A stretch of 34,251 bases of DNA. Origin: Acidimicrobiaceae bacterium (GTDB taxonomy: Bacteria; Actinomycetota; Acidimicrobiia; Acidimicrobiales; UBA8190). The position numbers were made by a program, and so were the translations under genes. Below, one piece after another: positions 31,911 to 34,251 of this stretch. The DNA lies in NCBI GenBank assembly GCA_003151475.1, contig PLXQ01000024.1, forward strand, positions 1 through 34,251, given 5' to 3'. Each line of letters begins with the position of its first letter. Position 1 is the first letter of the stretch. The notes under the pieces are model-generated. The model saw nothing but the letters and a program-made list of their open reading frames with translations, did not search any database and had not been told where the DNA came from.

Positions 31911-33032
31911 ATGGACTTCTCCTTCAGCGAAGAGCAGGACGCCGTTCGGGAATTGGCGGCGCGCATCTTGAACGATCTCTCCACCCCCGAGCGGTTGAAG
32001 GAAGTGGAGGGAACCGACGAACGGATCGACCGGAAGCTGTGGGCCGAGCTTGGATCAGCCGGGCTGCTCGGAGTGGCGCTGCCCGAATCCTGTGGCGGAG
32101 CTGGTCTCGGATTCCTGGCCGCCGCCATCGTGGCCGAAGAGGTGGGTCGCCACGCCGGGGCCGTCCCCTTCACCGCGTCGGTCGTTCTCGGCGCGCTGCC
32201 CATTGCCGAGTTCGGGACTGAGCAGCAGCAGCAGAAATGGCTGCCCGGCGCCGTGGCCGGAGAGACGATCCTGACCGGTGCTCTGGTCGAGCCCGGCGGT
32301 GATCCGTGGAAGCCGACGCTTCAGGCTGTGAAAGACGGTGACGGGTGGCGGCTCGACGGGGTGAAGGCCGAGGTTCCCGTGGGGATGATCGCCGACGGGG
32401 TGGTGGTCTCGGCGCGGACCGAGGACGGGGGGATCGCCCTGTTCATCCTCGATCCGTCGACGGCCGGAGTGACGCGGCGGCAACAGGAGACAACGAGTTG
32501 GCAGTACGAAGCGGAGATGGAGTTCTCGGGCGTGTCGGTCGGAGCCGACGGACTGCTCGTCGAAGGAGATGACGGGGCCGCCGCTCTCGAGTGGCTGCTC
32601 GAGCGGGCGGCCACTGCCTACTGCGTCGAGGTGTCGGGCGCCTGCCAGGCGGCGGTGAAGCTGACGGCCGCCTACACGATCGAACGCGAGCAATTCGGGA
32701 AGCCCATCGCCACGTTCCAGGCCGTGGGGCAGCGGGCCGCCGACGCCTACATCGACACCGAAGCGGTCCGGTTGACGTCGTGGCAGGCGGCCTGGCGTCT
32801 GGCCGAAGGACTACCGGCGGCGGCCGAAGTGGCCGTGGCCAAGTACTGGGCCGACGAGGGTGCCCAGCGGGCCGTGCACGGTGCCCAGCATCTGCACGGG
32901 GGCGTCGGTGTCGACCGGGACTACCCGTTGCACCGGCACTTCCTACGGACCAAGCATCTGGCGCTGACCCTCGGGGGGACGACGCCGAGCCTTCTGCGGC
33001 TGGGCCAGTTCCTGGCCACCGAACCGGCCTGA
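31911..33032 (+). CDS. Acyl-CoA dehydrogenase, FadE28-like partner subunit
   Basis: A 373-residue acyl-CoA dehydrogenase-fold protein. The N-terminal domain includes MDFSFSEEQDAVRELAARIL and GLLGVALPESCGGAGLGFLA. The middle domain is diverged, lacking the GYTEP-like motif of its neighbour. The C-terminal REQFGKPIATFQAVGQRAAD and QHLHGGVGVDRDYPLHRHF contribute FAD binding. The C-terminal catalytic Glu position is Gly (TLGGTT). It lies 81 bp after the first subunit, and the pair fits a heterotetrameric dehydrogenase with one catalytic and one supporting chain. ATG 31911 has a GAGGA upstream. Confidence 0.9.
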   Translation: MDFSFSEEQDAVRELAARILNDLSTPERLKEVEGTDERIDRKLWAELGSAGLLGVALPESCGGAGLGFLAAAIVAEEVGRHAGAVPFTASVVLGALPIAEFGTEQQQQKWLPGAVAGETILTGALVEPGGDPWKPTLQAVKDGDGWRLDGVKAEVPVGMIADGVVVSARTEDGGIALFILDPSTAGVTRRQQETTSWQYEAEMEFSGVSVGADGLLVEGDDGAAALEWLLERAATAYCVEVSGACQAAVKLTAAYTIEREQFGKPIATFQAVGQRAADAYIDTEAVRLTSWQAAWRLAEGLPAAAEVAVAKYWADEGAQRAVHGAQHLHGGVGVDRDYPLHRHFLRTKHLALTLGGTTPSLLRLGQFLATEPA

Positions 33033-33042
33033 ACGAGCGGCT

Positions 33043-33081
33043 CTACGCCATGGCCCTTGCGGGCGGCGTCGGCGGTTGCTG
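33043..33081. repeat. Direct repeat, copy A (left of the sulfotransferase)
   Basis: A 39-bp copy of the last codons and stop of the proline-rich gene at 34064, 35 of 39 bases identical, with 23 identical bases at 33059-33081. Read on minus it gives QQPPTPPARAMA and a stop, against QQPPTPPASGMA in the other copy. Confidence 0.85.
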
Positions 33082-33089
33082 ACGAAGGT

Positions 33090-34034
33090 CTAGGAGGCGG
33101 CTTCGGGGTCCGGGCCCTCTTCTGGCGACGAGGCCGGCGGCTCATCGTGATGGAGCCAGGCCAAGACGTCGGGCGGTGCGGCATCGGCGACGCGGGCGCG
33201 GTAGTGATCCCATTCGTCAGGCGACAGGACTTCCCGGGCCGCTCCAGACGAACCCCGACGGAAGAAGGCCAGACGGTCCTTCAAAATATCGGCGGGATCG
33301 GGCGCCGTGTGTGCCGCTTTGGCCCGCATGTCGTCGAATCCGGCGGCTCGGACAAGTTCAGGCCAGGTGGAGTCGGGCACCGTGATCCCGAGGAGTGCGG
33401 CGAGCCGGCGCATCTGGCCCTCGAGGTCGGCCGAGAGGTCGTCGTAGTGGGCGAGAACGATGTTCGGTTGCCGTCGACGGGCCCAGGCATCGGTGGCATG
33501 CCGGAGAACCCCGGGCAGTGAATCAAGGTTCTCGCTCGGGCTTCCCTCCCAGTCGATCCACGAGAGCAACCACTCGTGCAGCGGCAGGCGTGGCGTCGGA
33601 GGCCTGACCGGGTCTGGTTGACCGGTGAGTTGACGGAGACGATGCCTGTCGATGTTGGTGCCCTGGTGATAAAGCGAGACGGCCATGTCCAGCGGGTGCC
33701 GAGCGACGACGATATAGGTGGCGCGGTCGTCGAGGACTATTCCGAGGAGGGGCGTATGGGTTTTGATGACGCGGCGATGATCCTGGGCCGAGAGCCGGGC
33801 GTAGAGCTCGTCGGCCAGGGTGCCCGTCCAGTCCAACCACGGCGAGAGACGTCCGAGCGGTTGGGGTAGCTCGGCCGTCTGGAGAACCAGAAGACAACAG
33901 ATCATCTGCATCCAGGTCGTGCCGCTCTTGGACCGGGTGCTTATCACGATGTCACCCGGACGGAAGGCGAAGGGCAACCAGCGGCCACTGTCCTCGTCCT
34001 CTGAGAGGTAGCGGACGGGACGGTCCTGCGGCAC
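33090..34034 (-). CDS. PAPS-dependent sulfotransferase
   Basis: A 314-residue cytosolic-type sulfotransferase. The 5'-phosphosulfate-binding loop STRSKSGTTWMQ (about 32-43), the catalytic His93 in KTHTPL and the 3'-phosphate-binding YIVVARHPLDMAVSLYHQG (Arg112, Ser120) are all present. It transfers sulfate from PAPS to a hydroxyl of an unknown small molecule. GTG 34034 is chosen because sulfotransferase sequence begins there and TACCAT lies exactly 6 nt upstream. It is flanked by 39-bp direct repeats made from the 3' end of the neighbouring proline-rich gene, which suggests insertion at that site. Confidence 0.9.
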   Translation of the reverse strand: MPQDRPVRYLSEDEDSGRWLPFAFRPGDIVISTRSKSGTTWMQMICCLLVLQTAELPQPLGRLSPWLDWTGTLADELYARLSAQDHRRVIKTHTPLLGIVLDDRATYIVVARHPLDMAVSLYHQGTNIDRHRLRQLTGQPDPVRPPTPRLPLHEWLLSWIDWEGSPSENLDSLPGVLRHATDAWARRRQPNIVLAHYDDLSADLEGQMRRLAALLGITVPDSTWPELVRAAGFDDMRAKAAHTAPDPADILKDRLAFFRRGSSGAAREVLSPDEWDHYRARVADAAPPDVLAWLHHDEPPASSPEEGPDPEAAS

Positions 34035-34040
34035 CCGTCG

Positions 34041-34046
34041 ATGGTA
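34041..34046 (-). promoter_or_regulatory. Leaderless-type -10 element for the sulfotransferase
   Basis: TACCAT on the minus strand, 6 nt before GTG 34034. No Shine-Dalgarno is present. Confidence 0.45.
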
Positions 34047-34063
34047 GCGAGAGGCGGGCGGGT

Positions 34064-34102
34064 CTAGGCCATGCCGCTCGCGGGCGGCGTCGGCGGTTGC
34101 TG
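34064..34102. repeat. Direct repeat, copy B (right of the sulfotransferase)
   Basis: The second copy of the 39-bp repeat at 33043-33081, 1,021 bp away, forming the natural 3' end of the proline-rich gene. Confidence 0.85.
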
Positions 34103-34251
34103 GGGGGGAGAGGGATACGGCGCCGCCGGTGGGGGATAGCCGGTCGGCGTGGGCGGCGGATAACCGGTCATCGGTGGGGGATAGCCGGCCGAGGGGGGCG
34201 GGGCGTAGCCGGACGCCGGGGGAACCCATCCACCGGGGGGGGGGGCCCGTA
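34064..34251 (-). CDS. Proline-rich protein, C-terminal end only
   Basis: The last 62 codons of a gene that enters from the right edge. The tail is a Gly-Tyr-Pro-Pro-Pro repeat (GYAPPPSAGYPPPMTGYPPP and further GYPPP units) ending QQPPTPPASGMA. Such tails are common on actinobacterial membrane proteins with DUF4190/DUF4870-like domains, but the rest is not visible, so the function is unknown. The stop is TAG at 34066-34064. Confidence 0.75.
   Translation of the reverse strand, partial: RAPPPGGWVPPASGYAPPPSAGYPPPMTGYPPPTPTGYPPPAAPYPSPPQQPPTPPASGMA

Noticed and set aside
34035..34229. Upstream extension of the sulfotransferase to ATG 34229
   Set aside because: These codons are the out-of-frame reading of the proline-rich gene tail; the family sequence begins at GTG 34034.

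Overview
The window is high-GC actinobacterial DNA. An F420-type luciferase-like oxidoreductase, a relative of the mycothiol-linked nitroreductase Rv2466c, a Ku protein, many acyl-CoA enzymes and frequent leaderless-type promoters all fit an actinobacterium. Two secreted peptidase families that normally work at low pH (an intact S53 sedolisin and a broken G1 eqolisin) suggest an acid-tolerant lineage such as Acidimicrobiia; that placement is inference. No tRNA, rRNA or CRISPR array was seen.

Layout. 1-3,100: a CueR-like MerR regulator (cut by the window edge), an S53 peptidase and, divergent from it, a secreted protein of three TIG domains. 3,142-5,531: a VOC gene with a 1-base frameshift, an M48-type metallopeptidase, a GNAT and a small zinc-ribbon protein. 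5,570-8,599 (minus): F420-type oxidoreductase, alpha/beta hydrolase, DUF1905 protein and Rv2466c-like protein. 8,600-10,006: gene-poor, with a small ORF behind a perfect actinobacterial LexA box, a VOC remnant and a strong hairpin. 10,007-14,907: MarR regulator, heterodimeric ABC exporter with one degenerate ATP site, and a SnoaL-like protein. 14,947-16,560: an SDR, a hexanucleotide repeat and a wrecked amino-acid ABC transporter ATPase.

16,587-21,762 is a tight plus-strand operon: PLP decarboxylase, limonene-epoxide-hydrolase-like protein, acyl-CoA synthetase, an unrecognised 298-residue protein and an SDR. 21,774-24,786 holds a frameshifted CYTH gene, a GNAT, a DUF2277 protein with an unknown partner, and Ku. 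24,852-26,085 is a decayed G1-peptidase/TIG gene interrupted by a 142-base insertion-sequence fragment. 26,243-27,084 encodes a BI-1-like membrane protein with a possible leader peptide. 27,101-33,032 is acyl-CoA catabolism: ligase and thiolase on minus, and a paired acyl-CoA dehydrogenase unit on plus behind a KstR-type operator. 33,090-34,251 is a sulfotransferase between two copies of the 3' end of a proline-rich gene.

The thiolase, ligase and dehydrogenase pair look like parts of one beta-oxidation module for a sterol or other bulky acyl-CoA. The decarboxylase operon looks like a separate small-molecule pathway of unknown substrate. Several genes are broken by single-base indels, so both real gene decay and assembly error need to be considered.
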